Shown here: in pieces, positions 43,384-52,920 of the stretch
How the letters are laid out: each line of letters begins with the position of its first letter
How positions within the stretch are numbered: the stretch's first letter is position 1
DNA from: Gracilaria domingensis
Taxonomy: Eukaryota > Rhodophyta > Florideophyceae > Gracilariales > Gracilariaceae
DNA length: 64,000 nucleotides
Assembly: GCA_022539475.1 (NCBI GenBank)
Contig: VCMS01000080.1
Location: 62,001 to 126,000, forward strand
Direction: 5' to 3'
The notes under the pieces: model-generated
What the model saw: the letters and a program-made list of their open reading frames with translations, nothing else
Told to the model about the DNA's origin: nothing
The model's database searches: none
Translations under genes and position numbers: made by a program

Positions 43384-44244
43384 ATGAAGATGCACATATT
43401 GGAGTTGCTGCTTCTGACATGTCTGATGGCAGTTCTCCAGAAGGCTCTATGCGAAAACTACGCCGCCGAAATCGTGGAGTCATATCTGGAGCCACCGGTA
43501 CCAGCACAGGGACCTGCCTCTGCCCCGTTTCCGATGATCGGCCTGTCCGCGCTTGCAGCGTCCTCCTCACTCACTGTGCAATCTTCATCAGACGGAACAG
43601 AAAGTCCCACGACGATGAACAACGAAGAACCTGCTCTCAAGCCTACGGTGCAAACGGCAACGAAAGTTCGCTCGGCACTTCAGATCGTGAAGGAACGACA
43701 GTGCAACCCGTCACTATGCTTCGCGCTTGACGGAAGTTCGCAACTATCGCGCCTCGAGTTCCGACAGCAGGTAGACTTCATCAAGCTGGTATCCGCCATC
43801 ATCTCGCTTGACGAAAAAGCGGCATTCGCAGCGGTGCAGTACACGAACCAAGTGAAAAGTGTATCAAGGCTGACGAGCAACGCGACACGCTTTCTTCGAA
43901 GAGTGCACCGCTTGAAGAGGCGATGTCCTTGCGCAGAAAACGGTGATGCATGGAGGGGCGTCGTGAGGTGCGAGAGGGTGTTGAGGGGCGTAGAAGGTGT
44001 GCGGAAGATGGTTGTGTTCAGCGATAAAAGGCGCGGGCTGGGCGGACGGGCGGCGAGGCTGTTCTTGGAGGAGGAGGGCGCTGGCATCTGCGGCGTGGAG
44101 GTCGGCGGAGGGGAGGGCGGCGAGACGCTGCGAGACTCGGTTGGCAACGGCGCGCACGTGGTGACGGTGGACGGCTGGTATGCCATCGTCGACATTGTGG
44201 ACGAGCTGGTGCTCGCCGTTTGCGACGCTCTGCCGGTGTTTTGA
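43384..44244 (+). CDS. secreted vWA-like protein A, divergent
   Basis: 286 residues from ATG 43384, chosen because it starts the signal peptide (MKMHILELLLLTCLMAVLQKALC); an earlier ATG at 43366 adds six polar residues. A low-complexity linker (25-105) precedes a vWA-like domain starting CNPSLCFALDGSSQ. The first metal-site motif DxSxS is incomplete (Gln120 for the second Ser). The segment that carries the metal-site Thr in the three relatives (RTF) is replaced by a Cys/Arg-rich stretch. The third motif reads VVFSDK instead of LGDG. The C-terminal half is Gly- and Arg-rich with strongly GC-rich codons. It is a paralogue of the genes at 52.1, 54.7 and 56.9 kb, probably without metal-ion binding. 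Confidence 0.78.
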   Translation: MKMHILELLLLTCLMAVLQKALCENYAAEIVESYLEPPVPAQGPASAPFPMIGLSALAASSSLTVQSSSDGTESPTTMNNEEPALKPTVQTATKVRSALQIVKERQCNPSLCFALDGSSQLSRLEFRQQVDFIKLVSAIISLDEKAAFAAVQYTNQVKSVSRLTSNATRFLRRVHRLKRRCPCAENGDAWRGVVRCERVLRGVEGVRKMVVFSDKRRGLGGRAARLFLEEEGAGICGVEVGGGEGGETLRDSVGNGAHVVTVDGWYAIVDIVDELVLAVCDALPVF

Positions 44245-44484
44245 CGGCGGATAGTGGTCCTTCCGGACCAGGAAGTAGATCTAATTGAAAGTTGGGGTCT
44301 GCGACTGGATCTTTGCCGGGAAATGCGGGAAATGCCGAAACTAAGAAGAATTTAAAAATAAAATATATCCTGTAAGGCATACATATAAATGAAGCGTTGA
44401 AATTCATTTCGAGTAAGCCTTTTGGTGTATGTAAGTTACAACAATTCAGAGAAAAGCATTGTTGTGAGGAAAATTCAAAAGGTG

Positions 44485-44641
44485 CACAATACACAAGAGA
44501 CCTCAAAAAAAGACCTACCGCGACAATTTCCTTAGCATGATAACTCTGATGTTATCATGTGATAACTTTGTAGTTATCATTAAAATAATTCTAAGGAAAT
44601 TGTCGCGGTAGGTCTTCTTTTGAGGTCTCTTGTGTATTGTG
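44485..44641. mobile_element. 157-bp foldback MITE with 51-bp terminal inverted repeats
   Basis: Arms 44485-44535 and 44591-44641 are inverted copies with one mismatch. The outer ends are CACAATACAC/GTGTATTGTG. The 55-bp middle has repeated GATAAC/GTTATC units that also fold. No coding capacity. The near-perfect arms suggest recent origin. No convincing TSD is visible beyond TG/TG. It lies about 240 bp after the stop of vWA gene A. Confidence 0.85.
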
Positions 44642-44749
44642 TGGAAGCGGTTCCAAGGGAGTGTCCCGCACTCCCTTGGACACGGCCGAAAGATTTTTTT
44701 ATCTCCGGAGATTGCTCCTAAGATAAAATCACCATCCACCCCTGAACTG

Positions 44750-45060
44750 CGCCCGCCGCCGCGCCGCCGCATTAGACAGCCCGCCGCCGCACTATAAAGC
44801 GCCGCCGCAACAGGAAGCCCGCCGCCGCACCAAGAAGCGCCGCCGCAGCCGCGCCGCCGCAAGAGGAAGCGCCGGCGCCGCGCCGCTGCGCAAGAAGAAG
44901 CGCCGCCGCCGCCGCGCCGCCGCGAGAAGAACCGCCGCCGCCGCCGCGACGCTGCGCAAAAAAAAGTGCCACCGCGCGCGCGCGAGGCCGCAGAAGAATC
45001 GAGGCGCGTGCCGCGCCGCGCCGGCGCGACGCCACACGGACGAACAAATTGACACCCCAA
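44750..45060. repeat. degenerate GC-rich repeat, GCCGCC-based
   Basis: A run of GCCGCCGC units is separated by purine-rich spacers (AACAGGAAGC, ACCAAGAAGC, AAGAGGAAGC, AAGAAGAAGC) at intervals of roughly 20-35 bp. It is open in several frames on both strands because of composition, giving Arg/Ala- or Ala/Pro-rich translations. I do not treat these as genes. Confidence 0.7.
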
Positions 45061-46392
45061 TGTGACAATGCCGAAGACACCCCCCTACATGACTGAATCA
45101 CCAGATCACCAACCGCCAACCACCGATCTACATAACGAAGAACCGTATGTCGACATCACTACCTACTATGGATATGGTTAGCAGACTAGGGTATTTGGTG
45201 GAAGCCGATGTTCAGCATGCAACTTAAGATACACCAAGCATTGAGATTGTAGATATAAACCCCCGAACCTGAGTGTTAAAAAAGCAACTCGGTTCAGGCA
45301 GACCACCTTCCCTCTCGACGACCCCCCCCCCCTATTCTTTCCTCCTTCGCCTTTCTTCCTCCCTTTCCGTCGTCACCAATCTTCTTTCCTTTGGCAATCC
45401 TACCTTCCCTCAGCGCAGTCTGCGCCTCCCTGCCACCAACCTTTTCCCCTACATTTCCTAATTCCCGGCGGCCCGGTCTCCCGCCGCTCCCTACCCAGTT
45501 TTGCTGCCCTCCATTGGGCTCGTCCGCACATTGCGATCATATCTACAACCCCGTTTTCTCGGACGGACGTTGGCAGTGTTACGCATTGCACTGGTTCCAT
45601 TCCTGTCGCCACTTTGCCTGGTTGTTAGGTTTGTGGTGGTATCGACGACAGAATCGAGCGCTTTAGCCCCGCCCATTCTACTGTTCCGCCGACAGCCTTT
45701 GTGTTTTGGTCTGTTGGCACTGCATTCTGTCGTTGTGTTAGCATTCGGCATCGAACGCCGAACCACACTCTCGTTTAATTATTCTCCCGGCTTCCTGTTA
45801 GCGGAGAGTTTCTACTATCTTGAAGTTATCTTGTCTGCTCCTGCAGGCATCTGAGCTACGTTAACTTGTCGCCCCTTTTGGGCTGGTACTCTCGAGCATT
45901 TATTGTGTCGCTCTCCTTGGGTTTGTCACCACCCGCGCTGTTTCCCCCAAAAATGGCGTCCACATATTGTAAGTCGTTAAGATAACTTTAATTACATCAC
46001 AGTTTTGGGGCCCGAGCTTCATGGTTAGAATTATGGTCAGGGAGGTGCGGGAAAATCGTGTTCTGTCCAAAAAAATCCTTGTAGTGGACTACATCACTCA
46101 CAATACTCGGATATAGCCCGACAAATTTCATTGTTGCATCGTTACAATTATGCTTACATTAAAGAGTCACTCTTAAAGGTGTATCTTTATTATTATTTTA
46201 ACTAAAAAGGCATAATTACGTAGACTGAAATCAAGTTCTTGTTATTTCTATTCCAAAAAGACGCAATACTTTTTTACTACTCATATTAGTGTCGCGAAGC
46301 GCCATCACAGAGTTGCTTGGTTTGCTACATAACTTTTGCAAGTCTCCGTCATGGATGGATTCGAATCGTGAAACGAGATCATCCTTGTTTGA
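45061..46392. other. intergenic stretch with a pyrimidine-rich block
   Basis: It contains a C run near 45321-45333 and a long pyrimidine-rich tract to about 45470. A TATA-like GATATAAACC lies at about 45254. No domain was found. The stretch 45130-45970 has the look of an LTR (TATA-like box, pyrimidine-rich later part) but no ends or TSD could be set. The last ~350 bp is the 3' flank of the cysteine-repeat gene. Confidence 0.4.
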
Positions 46393-48372
46393 CTAAACCT
46401 GAGATTTTGGAACACAGACGTTAAATTGATTGCATTGCAAGTCCCTTGTAGCACACGCAACATTATCTTCGGCGGAGCACTGCTCGAATAAACCGACAAC
46501 CTGTTGGCAAATGTTTCGGCCGTTTTTCGGTATGCACATCAGAGGTACATCGTTGAAGCTATACTGGAAATTTGGGTCCGTCTCAACTGCCGCCACACAC
46601 CTTGGCTCGTCGGGGCGAGGATGCGGATTGCAGGAATCTCCGATGTTGAGAGAAAGAGATGGGTCAAAGCACCTTGACTGGAAAGGCTCTTGCCTGAAGG
46701 ATGGATCACACTCCAGGTCTCCAATGCATGAATCGTCAACTTCACATATACCGCCTATTCCTCTCTTCGGACGACACAATCTTACGCCTTCACCCAGGAA
46801 GTTTAGAGAACATTGCAATTCGTCCTTGCATCTCTACCGTTGGGAAAAAGTCAAATCACAGACAAGAATGGTTAGCAGTCGGGGAGATGTGGTAGTAGAA
46901 ATTATAGTGGGACTTACCAGTTGAAATTGAGCAGAATCAAAACACGGTTGCCATAGACCAGCCTCTCGAATTGGGAGTCTGCAAGACTGGAATGCGTCAG
47001 GTATGTCTGAGTCGCTAGCGCAAACTGTTCCAGGGGGGCAGGACAATTGGGAGCAGTCCTCACTAATTGGCGCGAACGTAATTGGAATTGTCGGAGAAGT
47101 CTGTGTTCTTTGACAAGTTCCGTCCACACACATAGAACCCTCCTCACACTTGAAGCGAAACTGGTCCGGACAAGGGGCTCCAACAGGCAAAACCTTCATG
47201 CAAGTACGCTGCCGCGGGGGTGCGAAACGGCCAGAGGGTGCCCTAACGCCCGGAGCCACAGCACAAACAGCTCCTTGCTGGCAGACTGCAAATTCCTTGT
47301 TCTGACAAGGGTTTCCCAAAGGCACAAACTGTCGACGTGTTCTACAGGCAAACGTGCCCTCAAATTGCTTGGAAAGGGACAACGCACGACGACACTCACG
47401 AAGATTGCCCTGACTGTCCGGCGGGCAGCTGCTGAGTGGAGAGTTGGGCGTGCAGTAGTGGCGGAATGAATCCGGTCCCAAGCCTCTTTGCACGCACTTG
47501 AATTGGCCTCCGACACGTGCACAGCTAAGCCCCCTCCTTGCATCACAAGCATCGCTCGAGGGGTTGCACGCGGCACCCAGTTCGCGGATGAGGTCGGTCT
47601 CCAGAACGCAGACGCCCGTTTTTCCAGTCGGACGGTTGCAGAGCAGATCGGCAGAGCGAGAGTCTTCGAAGAATACGCTTGTACGGCATTGGCGATCTTC
47701 ATTGCACTTCTCTCCTGCCCTCTGAAGGCGTTGGCAAATTCCTGGCGCCGAGCCGAAGCCACCGCGGGCGCTTACGCAGAAGCCCTCACACTCGAAGTTG
47801 TTGGGCTCGAGCTCGCATTCTCCGCCTGGCGGTCGCTTTGGAGCGCATCGACCGACGTTGGAGCGACAGAAGAAGCCCTGTTCCTGCTGGCAGTGACGAT
47901 CAAAAACGCACGTATCTCCCTCGAAGCCAAACGTGAATGCGCGGCATGTCGGCTCAAACTCGCACACTAGATCGCCCTGGCACGGTTCAGATGCAGTGAG
48001 AGCGCAGCTCGAGCCTTCCGGAGCCTGACGAAGACATCGCAACGGCGTAGGGCTGAAGTCATCGAGAAAGCCGCAAAAGGTGCCCTCTTCACACTCGACA
48101 GTTCCGACGTTGGTGCAGTTAGAACCCTCGGGCAGTCGCGGCACGCACGTGGATGCCTCCGGAGAGCTGAAGCCAAAGAAGGAGAAGTCATTCTGCGCCA
48201 AGGTCGGCGGCTTGCAATACTGATCGGGCGGACATTCGACGTCGGAGAGACACGACTCCGGCGACGTGATGAGCTGCAGCGGCGGGATCGGGGCCGAGGA
48301 GCTGCGCGAGGCGAGGGCGGCGGGCAGATGGGTCACGAGGGCAAGCAGGATGGAGGCGATCACAGGAGCCAT
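46393..48372 (-). CDS. secreted cysteine-repeat protein, two exons
   Basis: Exon 1 is 48372-46918, exon 2 is 46833-46393, giving 631 residues. The signal peptide is MAPVIASILLALVTHLPAALAS. The mature chain is made of about 13 short Cys modules of the form C-x(4-8)-C-x(4-7)-C, e.g. CLSDVECPPDQYC, CVFDRHCQQEQGFFC, CPDQFRFKCEEGSMC, and in exon 2 CEVDDSCIGDLEC. Most are introduced by a GxxC turn, reminiscent of Dickkopf/EGF-like disulfide modules. The intron keeps the frame and the module pattern continues across it. No membrane anchor is seen at the C-terminus (...CVPKSQV). It is likely an extracellular or cell-wall protein. It lies between vWA-type genes on the minus strand. No TATA box is evident; two CCAAT palindromes lie about 210-245 bp upstream. 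Confidence 0.85.
46834..46917 (-). other. 84-nt spliceosomal intron in the cysteine-repeat gene
   Basis: Donor GTAAGT follows CAACTG; a branch-like CTGCTAACC sits about 30 nt before the acceptor ...ACGGTAG. Splicing at phase 0 joins ...AQFQL to RCKDELQC and continues the Cys modules. Without splicing the frame ends 27 codons later. Confidence 0.88.
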
Positions 48373-49452
48373 GGTGGGTGGGTGGGTGGTGGGGTGCCCG
48401 TCGGTTTGTCGTGCAACGGCGAAATGGCACTGACGGCTTGTCTTTTGAAGCTCGGAGCGCGGGCACTCGGTTTACAGGAGGCGGAACCGCACGTGCGCTC
48501 GGCGCGCATGTCGACGTGGAGTTGTCCCCGTGGCACGAGCGAATTCGTTGGCAACAATTCTGAAATTCTTTTACAAACCAATCCATTGGAAATAAAAAAA
48601 AAAACCAATCCATTGGAAAAAATCTGTTGACGATATCTGGATTCAAAGAATTTCAAAAAAAATTAAAAATTAAAAAACATTATTGTCTGAGTTTTTCAGT
48701 GCTTTTTTGGGAGGAAGCAAAAATGAAAATGCACAAAAATAAATCAATGATGAAATTTTCAACGAAACCAGTGGAATTTCCACTTGTGGAACGCGACGGA
48801 TCGGCGCATGTCCGAGATTGGCTGCTTACCTATTAGTCAATATACCCTTTTGGCGCCAAGAAGTTCCAGCAAGGATCCAAATCAAAGTTCCCAAATATTC
48901 TTCCTGTTTCCCGAAAATCCCAATATATTTTAACTGTTTGCAACGAAACTTCTTGCACAAGCTTCGTACGGAAGAAGTTGGACGAATCCTCTCCGAGAGG
49001 AGTCAACCCTCTTTCACCACCCTATCATATCCCGTTCCCCGTGCAGACATCCACCCTTTCATGAGGTGATTCCCCCAAAGCACAGTTGAGTTACACTATC
49101 TCCAACTCTATTCGCACGGTCAGAACTGCTATGCGTGTAGTCAGACCGCAAGATTGATAATGCTTGTCCGCTCGTGCTTGTCTCTAATTGAGACAATTAG
49201 AGCACGTAAGAACCTGGTGGTAATACTCCTGGGCGAAGACTAGGGAGCGTTCCCTCCCGCTGAATTTGCACACATTATTCCAGTCGACCACCTCTGGTGC
49301 GTAAGAAGAACGGGGTTCTTTCCCATTCCTCTCCTTGCACAACCTGGACCGGGGAAAGCTCCGCACTTCAGTCTCCAGCCTGTGCAGTCTTCAGAACCCA
49401 CGAAAACTTCACTGGCGTCTGTATCTTTGCCGTCTCGGCATCATCTACAGCC
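48373..49452. other. intergenic region between divergent genes
   Basis: It separates the cysteine-repeat gene (minus) and the HET-like gene (plus), so it holds both upstream regions. Apart from the CCAAT palindromes it is AT-rich with A runs. No other gene is supported. Confidence 0.5.
48578..48616. promoter_or_regulatory. two CCAATCCATTGG palindromes
   Basis: The 12-mer occurs at 48578-48589 and 48605-48616, 27 bp apart, separated by an A run. Each carries a CCAAT box on both strands. The position, about 210-245 bp upstream of the cysteine-repeat gene start, would suit NF-Y-type binding; function is inferred. Confidence 0.35.
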
Positions 49453-51453
49453 ATGGACGCTCGGAAAGAAAGTAGCAGCCGCAATGGAAGAACTGTCGCC
49501 GATTTAATGATCGAGGGGATGAATTGTTGTCTTCTCTGTTGCAATCCGCAGAAGGGCACCAATTTCCGATGGGCAAACAGTGAAAGAGACGCTTCTTTCT
49601 TAAGAGGACAGTTTACTAAGGGGCAATACACAAAGATATACGGGCGTGCCGGTTCCAAGTACAAATATCATCCCCAACAGCAGTTTGAGAACGCTGTGCG
49701 AAAATTTGATGTAGTCGAAGCCCTGAGAGCTCAAATGCAGCAAAATGGTAACCAAGCATTCTACAGAGCATTACTTGAAGCGAATGACATGCCGCAAGTA
49801 CGTAACTATGCAGCCGACCTCACCAGAATCACGGACCTTAACACTGTCTCCACCTCCGCTGACTACGTGTATCGCGAAGTCTGTTCTCGAAAAGGCAAAG
49901 AGGCAGCCCAGGCCGCACGAACGAGCTTTGCAAGAGGTTTCAGTCGAGTGGTGAATGTCACGGATTACGAAGACTGGACGCGACTTCGAACCGAACTTCG
50001 GACTGGGAAACATCACGGGGCTCGAAATGAAGACACCTCAGAGGACCGCGTAATCTTAATTGCACTATCATATAAGGGTAAGAGCGTCAACATCACGCGT
50101 CGGATGCGTCTGCTCAATGAAGATGGAACTCCATCGGAAGACGAAGGCGTCTTGGCTCAGGAAGGGATCGACATAACCTCCGATTTTGTCGATGACTTCC
50201 GTTGGAGTCAGGTCATAAGATCCTGTATGGCTATCGCAGAACGTAGGGGTGCAAGGAAGATTCGACTTTGGATTGACAGACTTGTAATGATGGAACTGTC
50301 CAGCGAGGAACGTAGTAGAATATATGAACTCGTTGACTGGGAAGAGTTCGGCCTCTTTGCTTACGCCGTCTGTCCCGTAATTCGCTTGTACGATGCGCAA
50401 GAACCTCTTTACGGGACTGACTTCTGGCGAAAGCTGGAGACTGTTCTCGGGGTTGCCGGAAGAGGAATTGTGGTTGATGATTACATGCTCCGCAAGTATG
50501 ACAATACCATCTATTTCGGATCTTCCATGTATAAGAGGTATGGCAACGGCATCTGTAAGATCGGAGGCAGGGGGGTCTATCTGAGATCTGTTACTCTCGC
50601 GCTTGCTACTGCAGTTCTGACTGACGGTGTGACTGTGTCGGCTGCTAATGAGGATCTTCGAACTGTCCGAGCTGCAAGTGCTTGGAAAGCGTGGGCACTG
50701 CGAACAATAGCCGAGGGCGCATACAGCCAAAACCACACCTCGATGTTGAGACAAGAAGAAGCATTCGTTCTGTCTTATCATGAGTTCATGAAGATCGTGT
50801 TTTGGGAATCGATGGTATCGCGATGCCGTATGCTGACCGGAGGTAGTTACCTTGACATGTCGTTCCAGAGATCTATGTCTTGGCGAAAGTGTTCAGATTG
50901 GGATGGGATTATCGAATGGGTCGGAATGATACCAGCGTGCTGTGAGATTAAGGAGCGTGGAGAGATCATCAGGTTTCTGAACCAGTACGCTCAGTTGAGT
51001 ACGTGGACATCAACGACAGGGCATGTGGCTTCTATTATCACGTTGCGAAGCGCAGACTTGCAACATAAGAGATGTCTTGTCGTTGACTTGGCAAGATTCT
51101 CGACTGTACGACATGGTCATGTGGTTGCTGTCGCAGAGGGCACAGGCCTATGGGCTGGAAACATCCTTCCTCGGCACCGGGTTTTCGTACCAAACCCGGA
51201 TAGGGATCAAACGGCTACGATTGATGGCAGTGGGGTGGTGTACACATACCAACAAATGGAAATCAAAATGAAGTCTTTTCTTCCTTTCCCACGGTCTGGT
51301 TGTTGCGAATCACGGGAGTGGCCTTGGGTAGATTCCTGTGACGTTGGAGAGGCAGTGTTCGATAATTTGTTGCTACATGCTCTTTATGCATCCGGAGTCA
51401 AGAAACAATACAGGAATTTGGGAGGGGAGTTCAGAGATATAAGATGGAAATAG
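49453..51453 (+). CDS. protein of unknown function, weak HET-like signature, paralogue of the gene at 40.4 kb
   Basis: 666 residues from ATG 49453 (context CAGCCATGG); the frame is open further upstream to 49297 but without an ATG. The N-terminal ~200 residues are polar (KGTNFRWANSERDASFLRGQF...). Next comes VILIALSYKGKSVNITRR, then AIAERRGARKIRLWIDRLVMMELSSEERSR, then LFAYAVCPVIRLYD and GRGIVVDDYML. The C-terminus ends FRDIRWK. The ALSY...RLWIDRL arrangement resembles the HET domain (ALSYxWG...LWIDxLCIxQ), with key residues missing. It shares the order of these blocks with the gene at 40.4 kb. No signal peptide or membrane segment. Intronless. Confidence 0.8.
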   Translation: MDARKESSSRNGRTVADLMIEGMNCCLLCCNPQKGTNFRWANSERDASFLRGQFTKGQYTKIYGRAGSKYKYHPQQQFENAVRKFDVVEALRAQMQQNGNQAFYRALLEANDMPQVRNYAADLTRITDLNTVSTSADYVYREVCSRKGKEAAQAARTSFARGFSRVVNVTDYEDWTRLRTELRTGKHHGARNEDTSEDRVILIALSYKGKSVNITRRMRLLNEDGTPSEDEGVLAQEGIDITSDFVDDFRWSQVIRSCMAIAERRGARKIRLWIDRLVMMELSSEERSRIYELVDWEEFGLFAYAVCPVIRLYDAQEPLYGTDFWRKLETVLGVAGRGIVVDDYMLRKYDNTIYFGSSMYKRYGNGICKIGGRGVYLRSVTLALATAVLTDGVTVSAANEDLRTVRAASAWKAWALRTIAEGAYSQNHTSMLRQEEAFVLSYHEFMKIVFWESMVSRCRMLTGGSYLDMSFQRSMSWRKCSDWDGIIEWVGMIPACCEIKERGEIIRFLNQYAQLSTWTSTTGHVASIITLRSADLQHKRCLVVDLARFSTVRHGHVVAVAEGTGLWAGNILPRHRVFVPNPDRDQTATIDGSGVVYTYQQMEIKMKSFLPFPRSGCCESREWPWVDSCDVGEAVFDNLLLHALYASGVKKQYRNLGGEFRDIRWK

Positions 51454-52050
51454 GGGTTATAAGGAAAGACCTCAAACCTACGTGTAGTTTCGACCCAATC
51501 AAATTTGATGAAGTTCATGAAACCTTGAGTTGAATTTCGTAAGGCGCAATTTGAATTGACATCTTTATTTTTATTTACTGCTTTTATTAGTATTGTGATA
51601 TTTACAACTCTTGATTGAAAATCTATTGAACCATTGAAAAAAATAGGGCAAATTCAAGCACAACGTGGAAACTTCGTCTAAAGGGAGATTCCTTCCTTGT
51701 GCTTTTGGTATTTTTCAAAGAAGCGAAGGATATTTGCGGCATTCTCTTTTGAGAAGCTCGCTTCTCAAAGAATCTGATTATGTCTCGCATTACCCCTGTA
51801 TATGCTTGAACTGATTTGAGAGGACTCGGGGGATAGAAATCAACAGGTTCATAAATTATTTACTAAATTGACTCAAATTTTAAATTGCCGAGAAGCATCT
51901 GCTACAGATGGTTGGTCTTTCGACACATGGCCGCGACTAGAAAGAGAGCTTGATTTAGTTCATTTCGGAGATTTGTTTGCTGCTGTCCAGCTCATAACGT
52001 CTTCTCCAAAACTACAGTACATGACTGAAAGAATATATACTTATCTTAAG
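51454..52050. other. shared 3' flank of convergent genes, with a hairpin
   Basis: It lies between the stop of the HET-like gene (plus) and of vWA gene B (minus). A hairpin with 10-bp arms TTTGAGAAGC/GCTTCTCAAA and a 2-nt loop is at 51748-51769. No gene is supported. Confidence 0.5.
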
Positions 52051-52791
52051 TTAGAATTCCACATTTTCCAAGCCGCACACATCGGCGACAAGGTCAGCAA
52101 GAACAAATATGACATCCAACCACTGGGCCACCTTGAAAACCCTGTCAGGGGAACCAGCGATGCCTTCAAGCATATCAGGATCCTGGAAATTTCCAACACC
52201 AATGGCAGAAATCGATGCATTTGGACTAGCAAGGAAGCTCTGGGCAATGGAAGGCGGGTCAAGCGGGGGAGCTAGAGCGTCGAAGTTACTGCGACCATCA
52301 CCAAGAAGAATGATCTTCTGGGGCTGACCCTGAACCCTTCTGAGCTGTCTCATGCAAGCGCCGAGACCAGGGGCGATGAAAGTTCTTGGTGCGTCCAAGG
52401 ATTGAGCGGCATCGACGTTAAGGAGGAACGCATCGGCGTCTTCAGTGAGCGTGCTCACAAATGCAGGGCGCAATCCATATTGTACGGCTGCATACTTAGA
52501 TTGCGGATCCAGAGCGACAACTGCCGCAACCAGCTTAACGAAGTCTTTCTCAAGAGTGAACTCAGTTTCGTCCATGGACCCACTGCCATCAATTGCGAAA
52601 CAGATGTTGGGATTGCAGTTCGTGGCGTTCACAATAGCCACGGCCGTATCAACCTCTGCCTGTTCAGCTTCACCATCAGTGAGAGGAGTGTCGATTTCCT
52701 CGATTCTGCGTTCGGCGCTCTCAGCGGACACTTCGGCAAGAACCAGCGAGATGAACAGGGAGATAAACAGAATGAATAGAGGGCGGAACAT
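52051..52791 (-). CDS. secreted vWA-like protein B
   Basis: 246 residues from the ATG at 52791, chosen because the signal peptide starts there (MFRPLFILFISLFISLVLAEVSA); the frame is open further upstream but lies in the leader after the TATA box. An acidic linker (20-58) leads to the vWA domain. The metal-site motif is D68-G-S70-G-S72 in CNPNICFAIDGSGSM, Thr137 is in RTF, and Asp165 is in ILLGDGRSN. All five MIDAS positions are in place, so binding of a divalent ion and an acidic ligand is plausible. Cys59, Cys64 and Cys146 are conserved in relatives. The end ...LVADVCGLENVEF is almost shared with gene D. Probably extracellular; ligand unknown. Confidence 0.9.
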   Translation of the reverse strand: MFRPLFILFISLFISLVLAEVSAESAERRIEEIDTPLTDGEAEQAEVDTAVAIVNATNCNPNICFAIDGSGSMDETEFTLEKDFVKLVAAVVALDPQSKYAAVQYGLRPAFVSTLTEDADAFLLNVDAAQSLDAPRTFIAPGLGACMRQLRRVQGQPQKIILLGDGRSNFDALAPPLDPPSIAQSFLASPNASISAIGVGNFQDPDMLEGIAGSPDRVFKVAQWLDVIFVLADLVADVCGLENVEF

Positions 52792-52912
52792 TTTAAATAC
52801 GGCTATGGAAAGAAATGAAAACGTCTGACGTTTGGAGATGTACTTCTGTTGGGTGGTTGGTTTTGTGATGAAGAATGAAGACAAAGAGAAGTTGTGGTGT
52901 GTTGGTAGTTCC

Positions 52913-52920
52913 CTTTTATA
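52913..52920 (-). promoter_or_regulatory. TATA box of vWA gene B
   Basis: On the minus strand TATAAAAG in CCCTATAAAAGGGAA, about 120 bp before the ATG. It is the same octamer as upstream of gene A. Confidence 0.65.

Noticed and set aside
42986-43570. 194-codon minus-strand frame opposite the start of vWA gene A
   Set aside because: It lies over the TATA box and coding start of a well-supported plus-strand gene and has no domain.
44018-45119. Long minus-strand frames over the GC-rich patch
   Set aside because: Several frames are open on both strands because GCCGCC repeats contain no stops; translations are low complexity.
45130-45970. A solo LTR with TATA box
   Set aside because: No paired TG...CA ends, no TSD and no second copy in the window could be found.
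47488-47970. Plus-strand frames over the cysteine-repeat gene
   Set aside because: The minus strand has a signal peptide, regular Cys modules and an intron that keeps the frame.
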